NCBI GenBank assembly: GCA_032209605.1
Contig: JASFXZ010000001.1
Coordinates: 46,194,619 to 46,258,618 of the forward strand
Direction: 5' to 3'
Length of the DNA stretch: 64,000 nucleotides
Origin: Mactromeris polynyma
Lineage: Eukaryota; Mollusca; Bivalvia; Venerida; Mactridae
Each line of letters starts with the position of its first letter. Within the stretch, counting starts at the first letter, position 1. A program made the position numbers and the translations under genes. Under the pieces are notes generated by a model. The model did no database searches. It saw nothing but the letters and a program-made list of their open reading frames with translations, and had not been told where the DNA came from. Shown one piece after another: positions 24,129-37,185 of this stretch.

Positions 24129-26310
24129 TCTACATTTCACATTTTTTTTCAATATCGGCATAGAAACCACGTGGCAATTATTCCTACAATATGTCAGACT
24201 ACGGTTCTAGCTTGCCAAATTACATCCCAAATTCAAGAGTTTCCATAATGTCTGATTAGTAGACAATAGACTATCCTCAATTTGGTATCATTATTATTTC
24301 ATAAAAATTGTAGTCAATTCCGGTATGTCTCTTATTATTTTCTTAACGTTTCCTGGAAACCTATTCCAAGAAGTCTATCATTAGACTAAAGATGGCAAAA
24401 TGACACTAACTGCAGCATCATAGTTTATGGACCACTTAATTCAAATCAATTAAATATGTCAAACTCCTTCAAATGTATCAGTAATATTCGCACACAATTG
24501 AATTAATCAATTAAAATCTAACACGATCTAAAGTTCCTTGCGGTCTTTTTCTAAAACTCGTGAATTATAAATGGAGACTGACACAGGCAGTCCCATCGCG
24601 TGTAAATCTCCTACATAATCTGTCGAAAGTAACTGATCTAAATATTGATTAAAGCATTAATCACATCTCGATCACCGGTTATATGCCTTGATCTATGTAT
24701 CTAAATGTTAGATTGATCGCACGGTTGAATATACATGCAATGTATTCACGAGACTTCAACCGAATCCGCTGGCTTAAACAAACGATGACACAGGCTTAAT
24801 TTGTAATCGCCGAAACGCTCGAAATAGTTAGCAAATAATGTGCCTGAGCAAATATAATGAGCCGTTTATATTTCATCTAAACGTGTCATTAAGATAATCA
24901 CTGTCATTAGTCACATTGATTCAGCAATTACCATGAACTATGATTAATATATTTTTATCTTCATATGACCACATTTTGCCAACAGGTCTTTCAATACCGC
25001 GTCAAATCGACCATACGAGTGTACGTGATTATGACGGTTCAATATAAGCAGATATTGAGTATAGCCTGTCTGTCTTGTGTCTGGAAGAGGAAACACTCAT
25101 TCAAGTTTTTATTCGTAGCCTTAAATTGAATATTTTATTAGTATTAGTTTCGCAAAATTGTATACCTATGTACTGTTCAACCCTGCATTGTCACTTACTA
25201 ACGCCGGTTAGCGCTAGCATAGGACCTACCTGTATCTGACTCTTGTTTTTCAGTTCTAGACAACTTTAAGGACATTTATTATGCAATGTTTTACAGATCG
25301 TTTATATGAAGGCATTAACATGCCATTTTCTCAAAATAGTTATTTAGCAAATTTTGATAAAAAGAATAGGATTATCTGCCTTTATTGGTGAATGTCGAGC
25401 ACGATATACCACAAACAAGCGTGCAGCCATCAAACAAGCGAAAATTTGAACGGAAACCGTTGAGGAATATCTGAAAATGTGACAGTGTCTCAATAATTTC
25501 CGAACAGGCCTCGTATGGAGCATTATCGACTGGAGTTTTATTTCTGTTTCATTTTCAGAAGGCGTTGCGCAATGTTTAACTACGTAGCTTTACAAATTAT
25601 CCATTTTCATCCTATTTTCTGGCCAAAAAAAAACGTTTAAAGCAATTCACTTTAACAGACGCGTCTCACTATTTCCGTCAGTATGACATTATCATTGGAG
25701 CACTATACGCGCTTAATGAACGTACGACAGTAATAGAAGTGTGTCTCGGCTTTGGAGAGGGAGCGTTATCAATTAGCGGTAAATAATGTGTACAGTAGAC
25801 TTAATTAATAAAGTTAATTGACAATCTGAGGTTCACATTGTCCCCTCGTAATGTAGTATGGATCCTATCTTATTCAAAGACCCAGTCACAATATCCATAG
25901 CTTTGTGGCTTAATAACTATATGGGCGCAGGGATTCGTCTTACTGGATATATTTCATTTCCACTGTCTAGTTGGTTAAAAGATTCAGCTGCATTCTACAG
26001 AACTGAATCACCGTACAATCGTCCATTAGATCCAAAACATAAAAGTGTGTATAAAACAAAGTTTTCGGTCCTAAACTTCCGATAATTAGGAATATTTTTC
26101 CTAACTTCGCAATGACTTACTTCCATACCGAGTACATAATCACTTAATGAGGCTTCAGATACTTTACGTAATTTATCAACGCGATTAGGGTTAGGGATAT
26201 TGTAAGATCGTGACATGGAATATCTCAAGAAAGAAAAGCCAATGCCCTGAACTATTCGATTGAGAATATCAACATTTCGAACACAATTACCTAAAGTGCT
26301 CGTGACATTG
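24129..26310. other. Unique AT-rich DNA, possible non-coding conserved region
   Basis: No gene is supported. The stretch 24480-25100 and the segment at 25780-25850 contain many TAATTA/ATTAAT words (for example CTTAATTAATAAAGTTAATT near 25800), as seen in homeodomain-bound enhancers, but base composition alone could explain them. This is one of the longer repeat-free stretches in the window. Confidence 0.3.
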
Positions 26311-26317
26311 TTGTATT

Positions 26318-28287
26318 TAGCGTGCTTCCCCTGGCGTGGTTGTATTTGGTGTGCTTCACCTGGCGTGTTTGTATTTGGTGTGCTTCACCTGGCGTGTTTG
26401 TATTTGGTGTGCCTCCCCTGGCGTGGTTGTATTTGGTGTGCTTCACCTGGCATGTTTGTATTTGGTGTGCTTCCCCTGGCGTGGTTGTATTTGGTGTGCT
26501 TCACCTGGCGTGTTTGTATTTGGTGTGCTTCCCCTGGCATGGTTGTATTTGGTGTGCTTCACCTGATGTGTTTGTATTTAGCGTGCTTCCCCTGGCGTGG
26601 TTGTATTTGGTGTGCTTCACCTGGCGTGTTTGTATTTAGCGTGCTTCCCCTGGCGTGGTTGTATTTGGTGTGCTTCCCCTGATGTGTTTGTATTTAGCGT
26701 GCTTCCCCTGGCATGATTGTATTTGGTGTGCTTCCCCTGATGTGTTTGTATTTAGCGTGCTTCCCCTGGCGTGGTTGTATTTGGTGTGCTTCCCCTGGCG
26801 TGGTTGTATTTGGTGTGCTTCACCTGGCGTGTTTGTATTTGGTGTGCTTCCCCTGGCATGGTTGTATTTGGTGTGCTTCACCTGATGTGTTTGTATTTAG
26901 CGTGCTTCCCCTGGCGTGGTTGTATTTGGTGTGCTTCACCTGGTGTGTTTGTATTTGGTGTGCTTCACCTGGCATGGTTGTATTTGGCGTGCTTCACCTG
27001 GCATGTTTGTATTTGGTGTGCTTCACCTGGCGTGTTTGTATTTGGCGTGCTTCACCTGGCATGGTTGTATTTGGTGTGCTTCACCTGGCGTGTTTGTATT
27101 TGGCGTGCTTCACCTGGCATGGTTGTATTTGGTGTGCTTCACCTGGCGTGTTTGTATTTGGCGTGCTTCACATGGCATGGTTGTATTTGGCGTGCTTCAC
27201 CCGGCATGGTTGTTTTTGGCGTGCTTCACATTGCGTGGTTGTATTTGACGTGCTTCACTTTGCGTGGTTGCATTTGGCATGCTTCACATTGCGTGGTTGT
27301 ATTTAGCGTGCTTCACAAGGCGTGGTTGTATTTGGCGTGCTTCACATGGCGTGGTTGTATTTGGCGTGCTTCACATTGCGTGGATGTATTTGGCGTGCCT
27401 TACATTGCGTGGTTGTATTTGGTGTGCTTCACATTGCGTGGTTGTATTTGGTGTGCTTCACATTGCGTGGATGTATCTGGCGTGCTTCACATTACGTGGT
27501 TGTATTTGGTGTGCTTCATATTGCGTGGATGTATTTGGCGTGCTTCACATTGCGTGGTTGTATTTGGCGTGCTTCATATTACGTGGATGTATTTGGCGTG
27601 CTTCATATTGCGTGGTTGTATTTGGCGTGCTTCACATTACGTGGATGTATTTGGCGTGCTTCACATTGCGTGGTTGTATTTGGCGTGCTTCATATTACGT
27701 GGATGTATTTGGCGTGCTTCATATTGCGTGGTTGTATTTGGCGTGCTTCACATTACGTGGATGTATTTGGCGTGCTTCATATTGCGTGGTTGTATTTGGC
27801 GTGCTTCATATTGCGTGGTTGTATTTGGTGTGCTTCACATTGCGTGGTTGTATTTGGTGTGCTTCACATTACGTGGATGTATTTGGTGTGCTTCACATTG
27901 CGTGGATGTATTTGGCGTGCTTCACATTGCGTGGTTGTATTTGGTGTGCTTCCCATTGCGTGGTTGTATTTGGCGTGCTTCACATTGCGTGGATGTATTT
28001 GGTGTGCTTCACATTGCGTGGATGTATTTGGCGTGCTTCACATTGCGTGGATGTATTTGGCGTGCTTCACATTGCGTGGATGTATTTGGCGTGCTTCACA
28101 TTGCGTGGTTGTATTTGGTGTGCTTCCCATTGCGTGGTTGTATTTGGCGTGCTTCACATTGCGTGGATTTATTTGGTGTGCTTCACATTGCGTGGATGTA
28201 TTTGGCATGCTTCACATTGCGTGGTTGTATTTGGTGTGCTTCCCATTGCGTGGATGTATTTGGCGTGCTTCACATTGCGTGGATGTA
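26318..28287. repeat. 29-bp minisatellite, about 68 units in two subfamilies
   Basis: The unit contains TTGTATTTGGTGTGCTTCAC followed by CTGGCGTGT or ATTGCGTGG. Units left of about 27220 carry CACCTGGC or CCCCTGGC. Units to the right carry CACATTGCGTGG or CATATTACGTGG, with only a short mixed zone. Plus-strand frames up to 505 codons are shadows of the array. Confidence 0.96.
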
Positions 28288-30232
28288 ACCTATCCTTATG
28301 GGAATTAAAGTTGTGTCTCACCGATCACCTGATACGCAACATGGAAGCCATTCAGATGTATAAACATGAATGTGTCGGCAGTGCACAGTATAATTCCGTC
28401 TGATTATTTTTCTTTGTTTCAGATCTATGTTTGATATCTTTTAATAGAAATATTGCAGGAAATTGAAAATGTTGCACCATGACGTAGAAGTCTGTATCCT
28501 TGGAACGCTACTTAATACCAAAGCTTTCTCAAATGTAACGAATCAGTCAATGCAATGGAACTGTCATCCATCTAGGTTCAGTCGCCGCTTAATATTATTA
28601 TACTTGTCAGAAGAGGTAACCCGCCAGAACTATTTTCTAACAAACTTCTACATACATCGTCTACTGATTGTGATAGCAGTAAGACATGACACGTGACATG
28701 TATGATTCAAATTAAACTATCGGGAAAAAGGTGAAGATTCTCAAAAATACAAAATGATTAGTTAGCTCTTTTTCCCCGTATTTTATGTGTGCATTGTTCT
28801 GAGTGACATAATTTGCCGTTTTAAAGTAGTCGACGTTCCATCGTAAAGCAAACCGACAACCAGGAACCTAGGCGTCTTCCGGTACTGGCCACATTTAAGG
28901 ATTTCATATTTTATATTTTTTTAATTGTATATAATTATGTTAAATTTAATTTCACAGCAGTTGCAAGTTATTTAATAATTTTGGCAGTCGTTCACCACTT
29001 AGTTTTGTGTAAGTGTGTTTACTGCAAAACAAATTATTGAAAGGAGGTAAGTCAATAAAATATTTTAAAAGTCAGAGCATGAACAGTCAGGTTAAAATCA
29101 TGAAAAGGAAGCCAGACATAGAGTGCGGCTAGCTGGACCTTTAAACCTTTTTTTGAGCAACATGACATGCAGTCAGATGGCGGCTGAATTATCTCTTTCA
29201 TGTATCTCCAATTATTCGTACCATGTACACCATTCAAGGTGAGCAAATATATTCTAAGATATGTGTCGTATATGTCGTCTAGTAAGGCTCCAATATCGAT
29301 GATGGTAAAAACACATTGACTAACCAGAAATATGACATAAATGATAAATAAACATTTTGAAGACATTTTAATCTGGATTCATTTTGATTTGGATAATTGG
29401 TAATAAAAGGCACGAAAACACACACTTTCACGATTCAATCAATGTTTGCGAGTATGGGTCCCAAGCCCTATAAATATTGTAATCATACGGACGAATCACT
29501 GGCAACGTCGTTTACATGAAATACTTTATATGCATTTTAACGTATTAAAAATCATTCCATTTCTATGTCAATCATTTGTAAACCAATTTGTTCTAACTCC
29601 ATACATATTAAAGCATTTCTACATGTTTGAATTAATATTGTGAATAAATCAGTACGGGTGTCTGCTGAGAAGATGAAGACGTGAACTTTGTGGGGGGTCG
29701 AACCCACATCTCTAGACTGAACAATAGGCACGTCATCTACTACCCTACATGTACCCCTGCCTACCCCCCCCCCCCTGTCGCTCCCTAACGCTCCCCTATA
29801 CAACACAGAATACATGTGCATTGAATTGTATTTAGCTGTACTCGGCGCAGCATTAGTACACTCGAGCAGAAGACGAAGATTCACAGTACTCTAGAGATCA
29901 TTGAAATGCTTCTGAATCTCATATTTAAAGTCCGTTTCTAACTTTTTTAGATCGTTAACATTGTCAGCAAACAATCATCCAATGATTTCTTTTCAAACTT
30001 AAATGATACAAAAACTACAACATTCTTCTCAGAATTACTCTGCCCGGAAGATCGATCAAAAAGTAAAGGCCAACTTTGTTTCAAACTAGTTGATTTTACG
30101 AATTCACATTTTAAAATATAGTTTTTGTTATCATTCTCCTTGTGGTAGGCCTAGTTTAAATAAATTCATGGCATCTCTACAAAAGTATAATTGTATTCGT
30201 TGTTGTTGTTTAAATAGAACTAAATAAACTCC
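28288..30232. other. Intergenic DNA around a weak minus-strand ORF
   Basis: This holds the doubtful secreted ORF described separately. A B-box-like GGTTCGACCCCC lies on the minus strand near 29700, and a poly-C tract at about 29766. Nothing else is recognised. Confidence 0.35.
29052..29366 (-). CDS. Doubtful small secreted protein ORF
   Basis: The 104-codon frame starts MSSKCLFIIYVIFLVSQC, a good signal-peptide-like hydrophobic start. It continues with a Cys-containing middle (DCMSCCSKKG) and a hydrophobic end. There is no family resemblance, no dibasic processing pattern and no clear splice evidence. The last 30 codons look non-coding. It may be chance, or one exon of an unrecognised gene. 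Confidence 0.18.
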   Translation of the reverse strand: MSSKCLFIIYVIFLVSQCVFTIIDIGALLDDIYDTYLRIYLLTLNGVHGTNNWRYMKEIIQPPSDCMSCCSKKGLKVQLAALYVWLPFHDFNLTVHALTFKIFY

Positions 30233-30496
30233 AGCCGGCTAGCTCAGTTGGTACAGCATTGGACTTTCACCCGGCAGGTCTGGGTTCGATTCCCGTGTTA
30301 GGCAGGTTGTGTTCTGCTGTGACCTAGGCTACGGTAATGCTCTCGACATGTGGAGAAGTTGTCGGTTGCTTGCGGAAGAACAAGTTATTACTGATTGATA
30401 ATTTATTCACTGATAAAGTGGTTAGGTCAACTGACCGCCATATACGACTAAATATTTGTTGAAAAACGGCGTTAAGTTCGATGAAAACAAACAAAA
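30233..30496 (+). mobile_element. tRNA-derived SINE, copy 2 (best preserved)
   Basis: The head has A box TAGCTCAGTTGG (30240-30251) and B box GGTTCGATTCC (30283-30293). The body carries GGCAGGTTGTGTTCTGCTGT, ACATGTGGAGAAGTTGTCGG and GGTCAACTGACCGCC. It ends ACGGCGTTAAGTTCGATGAA and an A-rich ACAAACAAAA. Boxes A and B imply an RNA polymerase III promoter. It shares its whole layout with the copies at 8430 and 62664. Confidence 0.85.
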
Positions 30497-33400
30497 TATG
30501 ATTTATTAGTGTCAAACAAAACAAGATTTATTGGCGGCACACAAAACAAGATTAACTGGCGGTACACAAAACTCGCAAACAAAACAAGATATACTGGTCG
30601 CAAAGCAAAATCGATTTAGCGTGATGAATGAAACTTAAGATTCATGTGACTAGAAATAAGAAAATTAAATAAGTTCGGATGGAACTATTAAAACGTGTAG
30701 CAGTGATTTTATAGAAAGTATCACGTTGGCGGTAATTAGTTATACCAAGGGGAAAGTCGAGATATACGTAGAAGATAATTAGATAAAATGCGTATCAATA
30801 CATATAATAATAATATAAGGAGAAATCATAGATTGTTCCTGCTTTGAACTTATTGTCTCCCACATAGAACATCTTTTTATCTTACGTAGGGATTATTGAG
30901 ATCCGTTTAATGGCACTAATACGTTTCCTTACCATACCTGTTCAATTTACAACAGCATAATTGTCTCTCGGAAATGAAACTGATGCATTGAAGGGAAATA
31001 GTATCGTCAAAACATTCTATAAAAACAAGCTGCTATATGTTTGGATTTGATCATATATTTCATATAAATTATATTGATAAAAAATATTGAAAATATCGTG
31101 TTTTCTTAACATTATTCGACGTCTGTTGTTAATGTTAATGTCCATACAACAATATTCAAAAAGAAACTGGTGTAATAATATTCCATGAAATTATTCTTTA
31201 TTTGTAAAACGCGATGTCTAACATGTCGTAATATACGACTAACACATATATATATATTATATAGAAATAAAACTCTTGTGATTGGTATCATTATTGAAAT
31301 TCTCTAAAAAGTTGGATTCCGAAAGAGAGATCATAATAATACGATTTGACAGGAGGCAGTATTCACCCATTTATACTAACATTTATACTATTTTTGTGGA
31401 TATCTTGACAATAATTACGCTTCTTCAATATTATTTCAGAGGATTGGAGAATCACGTGCGTGGAATGGCACATTAGAAAACAATTACCCTAACAGATCAT
31501 GAACAGTAAATTATCAGATCATCCGAAACGATGCCACTTAAATACTTGTCCTCGTAATATGTCAATAACTGAATATCACGACATTTAAATACCTTAGCAG
31601 AATATAGGAATTGTTTTATAGCGATCACCTGAGGCAAAACTGAAGATAAGAGGCCAACAAAACGATGTTATTGTTATAGCCAAGAGTTTTAAGACAAGGC
31701 TCAGAAGGCAGCCTTGTCATGAGTCAATTCTTAGACTGTGTTTAGCACCTTAATCGTATATAGAAATTGTTGTATAGCGGTCAACTGTTGATAAAATGCC
31801 AACAAATAACTAATAAAGGTTTGTTATCCCACAGCTCATAATTATGTACATCGCTGATAATACTTGTTGGTTGGTGATTGTCACAAACAATATTTATTAT
31901 AGTATTTAATGTCCCTATGTGCTTTTAGGGTGACTGCGTCCTTTGTACGAAGCAATTCCTGCTCGATTTCATCATGCATTTGTATATGCCCAACAAAAAT
32001 ATGCAACATTCAATCTTTTTTGAGCCCAGATTGTCAGCTGATAACTAATCCGCAGATAAAGACGAGAAAAATGGTAAAGCAGAACTATCAGTACTGACAG
32101 GAAACCATTTTACAGCTGAATTTGTATTCTGAGCACGCATACTTCCGTATCTATTTGTGATTGGAGAAATATTGCCAACAGTTGCTGTATTGTCTTGCCA
32201 AAGTTTCGTGTCCTAGGGGATAAAGCACGTATTTCTCGTTTCTTATTGTTCTGTTATAAACCATTTCTAAAGATTACTACAATATACAACGGCATCGACA
32301 TAACTGCAAATTTTGATTAGAAGAAGAAATAACTCAAACATTAATTTTGGCTGTATGCAGAAAACACTCAGAGCAGTTAAGGAAACATGCAATGTATTGA
32401 ACCGCAGTCAAGTAAACTTCATTTAGTCGGTTTGTTACAACAGTCATCTGACACAGATTGCAGCATCAATACAATTGTATGCATAGCTTGTTAATGCTGA
32501 AGAACAGAACTATTGATAGATATCTCGTTCACATTAGGGTTCATACTCGATTCCCGTATGAGGTGTCTCGTTCAAGGTTTGAATTCTCAGAAATGATGTC
32601 ACGTACGAGCAATGTTCATATATATCATTATGCCCAAATACAGTGCTTTAATTTTGCTCCCATAATGTTCACACCGTTTTCATTTTGAAAAGTTTAACCT
32701 TTCCGAATTTGCAAACGACATAGTCCAAGAGAACGGTACCCCCATTTTGCGTCATACTCATTTTCATTGGTAGATACAATCACGTGACCAACACATTTAA
32801 AATAGACGTATATTTAAAAACAATATGTGTATGTGGATGTTGCAGCCAGCGAACAGTTTGATAACACGTTGATAAAAATCTCATACGTGTATTCTATCCA
32901 TTGTAAAGAATGCGGCGATTTGTTCACAACAGTAATGCTACGTTCATATGTGTAAATACTTCGCGTACATCGTTGTATTTTTAAAATAACTATGCGTCAG
33001 TTGCCATTAGCTATAATTTGGGCATACCGATGAAGCATACAGACGAATATAGTTTTAGTTCTTTAGCTTAGATTTGGTCACGCACACGTAGAAGGGTTGT
33101 ATATACGTACACTCGCCCATATTGTCACGTAAATAGAAGGTTTGTATTTAAAGTTCTATGTCGTCACTTACAAAAGAAGAACTGAAGTTACATTCGCCAA
33201 AGTTTCACGTACAATATTTATAGAATTCTATTTAAATCACTCACATGTACTGTCACGTACAATAGAAAGATGGAATACAATTGTTTTATGACTATGAAAG
33301 TTTGTGTATGATAACATTATTATACGTGGTTTGTACTAAACGCTATGGACACGCAAACATTACTTTTTCCGTCCTGCGGACATCGCTGTATAATGACATT

Positions 33401-33714
33401 GTTTCCAACGAATTCCACAGAGTATTCTATGTTCAACCTCAATAACAAGAAAATGATTTACTTTTGGCGTAAAAATATCATAAGACACGAAAAAACACAT
33501 CGCTTGGATCATGTGTATTTTCTGTGCAAACTTTTTAAAGCATTTGGTGACATTCGGGTAGCAATTTTTGTATAATTTCATTTATTTGATTAATTAGCTT
33601 TGACACCTTATCCGAACATGTGAAAAGACTTGTGTTTTAGCATCGCCACAAGTTATTAAAACAATTGCATCTGGTGACCTGACTTAGAAGGCCACTTTGC
33701 ATGGGCAGCACACT
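30497..33714. other. Intergenic DNA, no gene seen
   Basis: About 3.2 kb with no tandem array, recognisable element or defensible ORF. Near 30500-30600 the words AAACAAAACAAGAT repeat loosely after the SINE tail. At about 33110-33270 the motif TGTCACGTA recurs with AATAGAA. Nothing further can be said. Confidence 0.4.
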
Positions 33715-34585
33715 AAATCAACAAATCAGATGTTTTTAGACTACAAACGAACCAACCAGATGTTTGGAGACTACGAACGAACCAATCAGATGTTTTTAGA
33801 CTACAAACGAACCAATCAGATGTTTTTAGACTACGAACGAACCAATCAGATGTTTTTAAACTACAAACGAACCAATCAGATGTTTTTAGACTACAAACGA
33901 ACCAACCAGATGTTTGGAGACTACGAACGAACCAACCAGATGTTTTGAGACTACAAACGAACCAATGAGATGTTTGGAGACTACAAACGAACCATTCAGA
34001 TGTTTTTAGACTACAAACGAACCAATCAGGTGTTTGGAGACTACGAATGAACCGATCAGATGTTTTTAGACTACAAACGAACCAATCAGATGTTTTGAGA
34101 CTACGAACGAACCAATTAGATGTTTTTAGACTACAAACAAACCAATCAGGTGTTTAGAGACTACGAATGAACCAATCAGATGTTTTAAGACTACAAACGA
34201 ACCAATCAGATTTTTTGAAACTACGAATAAAAAATCTGATTTTTTGAGACTACGAATCAACCAATCAGATTTTTTGAGACTAAGAATGAACCATCAGATT
34301 TTTGAGACTACAAACGAACAATCAGATTTTTTGAGACAATGAACCAACCAATCAGATGTTTAAAGACTACGAACCAACCAATCAGATGTTTTGAGACAAC
34401 GAATGAACCGATCAGATTTGTTTGAGACTACGAATGTACCAATCAGATGTTATGAGACTACGAACCAACCAATCAGATGTTATGAGACTACGAACCAACC
34501 AATCAGATGTTATGAGACTACGAACCAACCAATCAGAAGTTTTGGTACTATAAACGAACCAATCAGATATTATGAGACTGGTAAC
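33715..34585. repeat. 30-bp minisatellite, about 29 units, each with a CCAAT box
   Basis: The unit contains GAACCAATCAGATGTTTTTA then GACTACAAAC. Most units keep ACCAATCAGA, a close match to the NF-Y/CCAAT-box consensus. Units vary in TTTTTAGAC, TTTGGAGAC or TTATGAGAC and in ACAAACGA or ACGAACGA. Copies right of about 34200 are more diverged and sometimes lose bases. Confidence 0.93.
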
Positions 34586-36458
34586 AAAACTCAGATCAGG
34601 TTTACCAACAGTTTCATTGATTACAACTTTGTACAATTCAATAACTAATTAGTCAATCGTATTTATGATAATTTAAAATAATTTTCCAGAACAAATTTTA
34701 TTTAATGTTCAGTCTTATGACGTAAAAATACATTTCATATTTTAAAAAATACATTCATATTTCAGGACGGTCCGGACATTGAGGAAAACTTCAGATCGAA
34801 TTTTTAACGTGTACAAAATGTACTAGTGTCACCATTATTAACTTATACCTTGTTTCAGTAGGAAATAGTATAGAAGCTATTAATGTAGTTGTTTAGTCAA
34901 AAGTATAAGTTATATCAAAGAACCTCGGATTGAAAACTTCAAGACAACAATGATTCGTTCGTGAAAACCACTATACAATCTTAATATTGAAGCTACGCTA
35001 TTTTTTGAAAATAATGACACATTGAGTTCTGTCGTTTGCTTCTAAAATGAATCAAACTATCAAGTTATAAATATTTTATGTTTTAACCCGAACACAATCG
35101 TCATCTTTTCTCTGAAGAACCGTCTTCAATTTCAATTGTTTTTCTTTATTACGAATTGCTACCATTATACTGGAAACCCTTTTCAAGCAAATAATGTGTC
35201 CATAATGTTTTATTAGTTTAGATAAATTTGTAATTCTATAACGTCCCTTAACTAAAATTTGCAATTGGAAAATCTCTTGCCTCTACTTATATTACAAAAA
35301 ATATTCAAATAAATTATATTCCGACAAAACCATTTCCACAAAAATAATTACAAAAAAAATGTTTAAAAAAATAAAGTCAAATGCAGTAATACAAAATCGT
35401 ACCCCTAAGTCACTGTCTAGTATTTGTACATCTTCAACTTTCCTTACATAACTTCCAATAAATTCAACTAATAATGTTCTCTAGTTTTACAATTATCAAA
35501 ATCAGTTACCTTCAATTCGTTCCTGATAAGTGTAGATCACAAGAGCTTTGCTTCCCAGTCCTGATGTCGCAAACTTTATATAATCAATGTAACACTCACA
35601 TAAATTGTCAACTATTTAACCATACATGTCCGATAAATGCCCAATGGCAGATACAGTAATGACAAAAGGCACAGACCGATTCCAATAACTCGACAATATA
35701 CTCTGGTTATGAACTATATATTCAATACAATAACGACAATCTCTCAAAGGGATTCGGTCATAATTGATAAACATAGTTGGGATGGAAAGCGCGCGCCACA
35801 AGTTGTGAAAACATTTACGTAGGCACGGAAAGCTCCGTCTGCGTCACACATGACTAAATTGTACCTACGTCAAGATGAAATGATAGGTTGCTCTAATCAG
35901 CTTGTAAATTGTTTATGTACTAAATGGCCAGGCAGGAGGGGAAATAGTGCACACTTTGGCTGTTATAATGATATCTCTGTTAAGGGCAATCCTCTATTCT
36001 GGAAATGGACGCATTTCGAGGAAGTGTCCGGAGACAAGCAGCATTCAATTGTATCACGTGATCGTTCTTAATTAAACCTACTCTGTCATGTGTGTACGCT
36101 AAGTGAGTTTTATTTCCCTACAGGTATTAATCAAAGACAATACAAGGAAGTTTTGAAAGCAATTCCAATTATAAAAGTGATTGAAGAAGTGGGACAGGAA
36201 ATGTCACATACAAAGGGCTCAGTTAATCTCAAAAATAAAGATTTGGGTGGGCGCGGGGTTGGTGAAATAAGCCTCATTTAATTTGTCTGAACAATCTCTG
36301 TTACAGAGAAATAAACATACAGAGCTTGCGATGCCTGTTAGCTGGCTATCGCAGTGGACGAAATAAGACACGCACATTGACAGGGTAATTCAGTAAGCAA
36401 TTATTAAATGTTTCGATGGGATAACCATAACTTATAAACGACATCAGTATTACATGTA
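34586..36458. other. Intergenic DNA, no gene seen
   Basis: Very AT-rich until about 35470, then more balanced. Small frames at 35850-36071 and 36090-36281 show no domain and no convincing exon borders. I do not call them. Confidence 0.4.
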
Positions 36459-36635
36459 CAGTCGGACCTCGTTTAATCGACAACCTTCTTTCCGAATACT
36501 TGGTATCATCCGGAATAAATTTTTCAGGTCCGATGTATATTCATAGACACGTCGAATTGAAATGGGCTTTTCGAACATGTATTATTCGAAATAAAATATC
36601 GGACCAGATGAATTCGAATGAACAAGGTCCAACTG
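36459..36635. mobile_element. pogo/Tigger-like MITE, CAGTCGGACCTCG ends, copy 2
   Basis: It begins CAGTCGGACCTCGTTTAATC and ends AAGGTCCAACTG, flanked by TA. Interior words such as CTTGGTATCATCCGGAATAA are the reverse complement of the 63448 copy, so it is inserted in the opposite orientation. Confidence 0.75.
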
Positions 36636-36779
36636 TATATGGATTCGGCACTTGTGTAACAGACGACCCGTGTTGTGATGGCAACAGTTGTATATCAAAC
36701 ATCGTTCTCACTCAAGCGAGTGTTAAAAGACAAATATAATGTGTTATTACTGAAGTACATTTTATATAAAGTTAAAGCA

Positions 36780-36882
36780 GGGCCCGTATTCACAAACATT
36801 TTAAGACTGACATTTAGACTTTGACTTTATTTAAAGTCCAAGTCTCAATTTCAGGCTTAGGAATGTTAGTGAATACGGGCCC
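36780..36882. mobile_element. Short MITE with GGGCCCGTATTCAC ends
   Basis: The left end GGGCCCGTATTCACAAACAT pairs with the right end ATGTTAGTGAATACGGGCCC. The interior contains further pairing (TTAAGACTGA, TCAGGCTTA). It is related to the 974-1216 element through TATTCACAAACA and AGACTGA words. Confidence 0.7.
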
Positions 36883-37130
36883 AGCTTACAAATAGGCTTG
36901 ACCATCCAGATGTTTACGATTGTGACAGTGCATATTTCAATTGCATAAGTGCTGTAAATCTAGCCTTCATTTCGCGTTTCTTCCTACTGCTACCTATTTT
37001 TAAAAACATGGCAATTCTTAACAATCCAGTTCATTTTATTGATCTCAGAGTTTTCGATAGCCTCATTTGTCTGTGATATATATTTATTATTATTTATTTA
37101 ATGTCATGTCTTCCTATGTCACTAGATGTA

Positions 37131-37185
37131 TATTGTCAATGACTACAATGGAAATAAGGGATTTATTATCCCTTTTTGTGTTATC
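37131..37185 (+). repeat. Dispersed tail motif ACAATGGAAATAAGGGA, copy 1
   Basis: ACAATGGAAATAAGGGA, a short spacer, then TCCCTTTTTGTGTTATCC form a small hairpin. The same block occurs at 42348-42392. It may be the 3' tail of a retroelement, but no coding remnant is attached. Confidence 0.45.

Noticed and set aside
24480..25860. Homeodomain-site-rich enhancer
   Set aside because: TAATTA words are expected in AT-rich DNA. Without cross-species conservation this cannot be supported as a regulatory element.
26771..28288. 505-codon plus-strand frame with Trp/Cys-rich repeats
   Set aside because: The 29-bp unit cycles through all frames without stops, and two other frames are similarly open. Not a protein.
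29688..29760. tRNA gene on the minus strand with B box GGTTCGACCCCC
   Set aside because: No matching A box, acceptor stem or anticodon arm could be built. At most a fragment of a tRNA-derived repeat.
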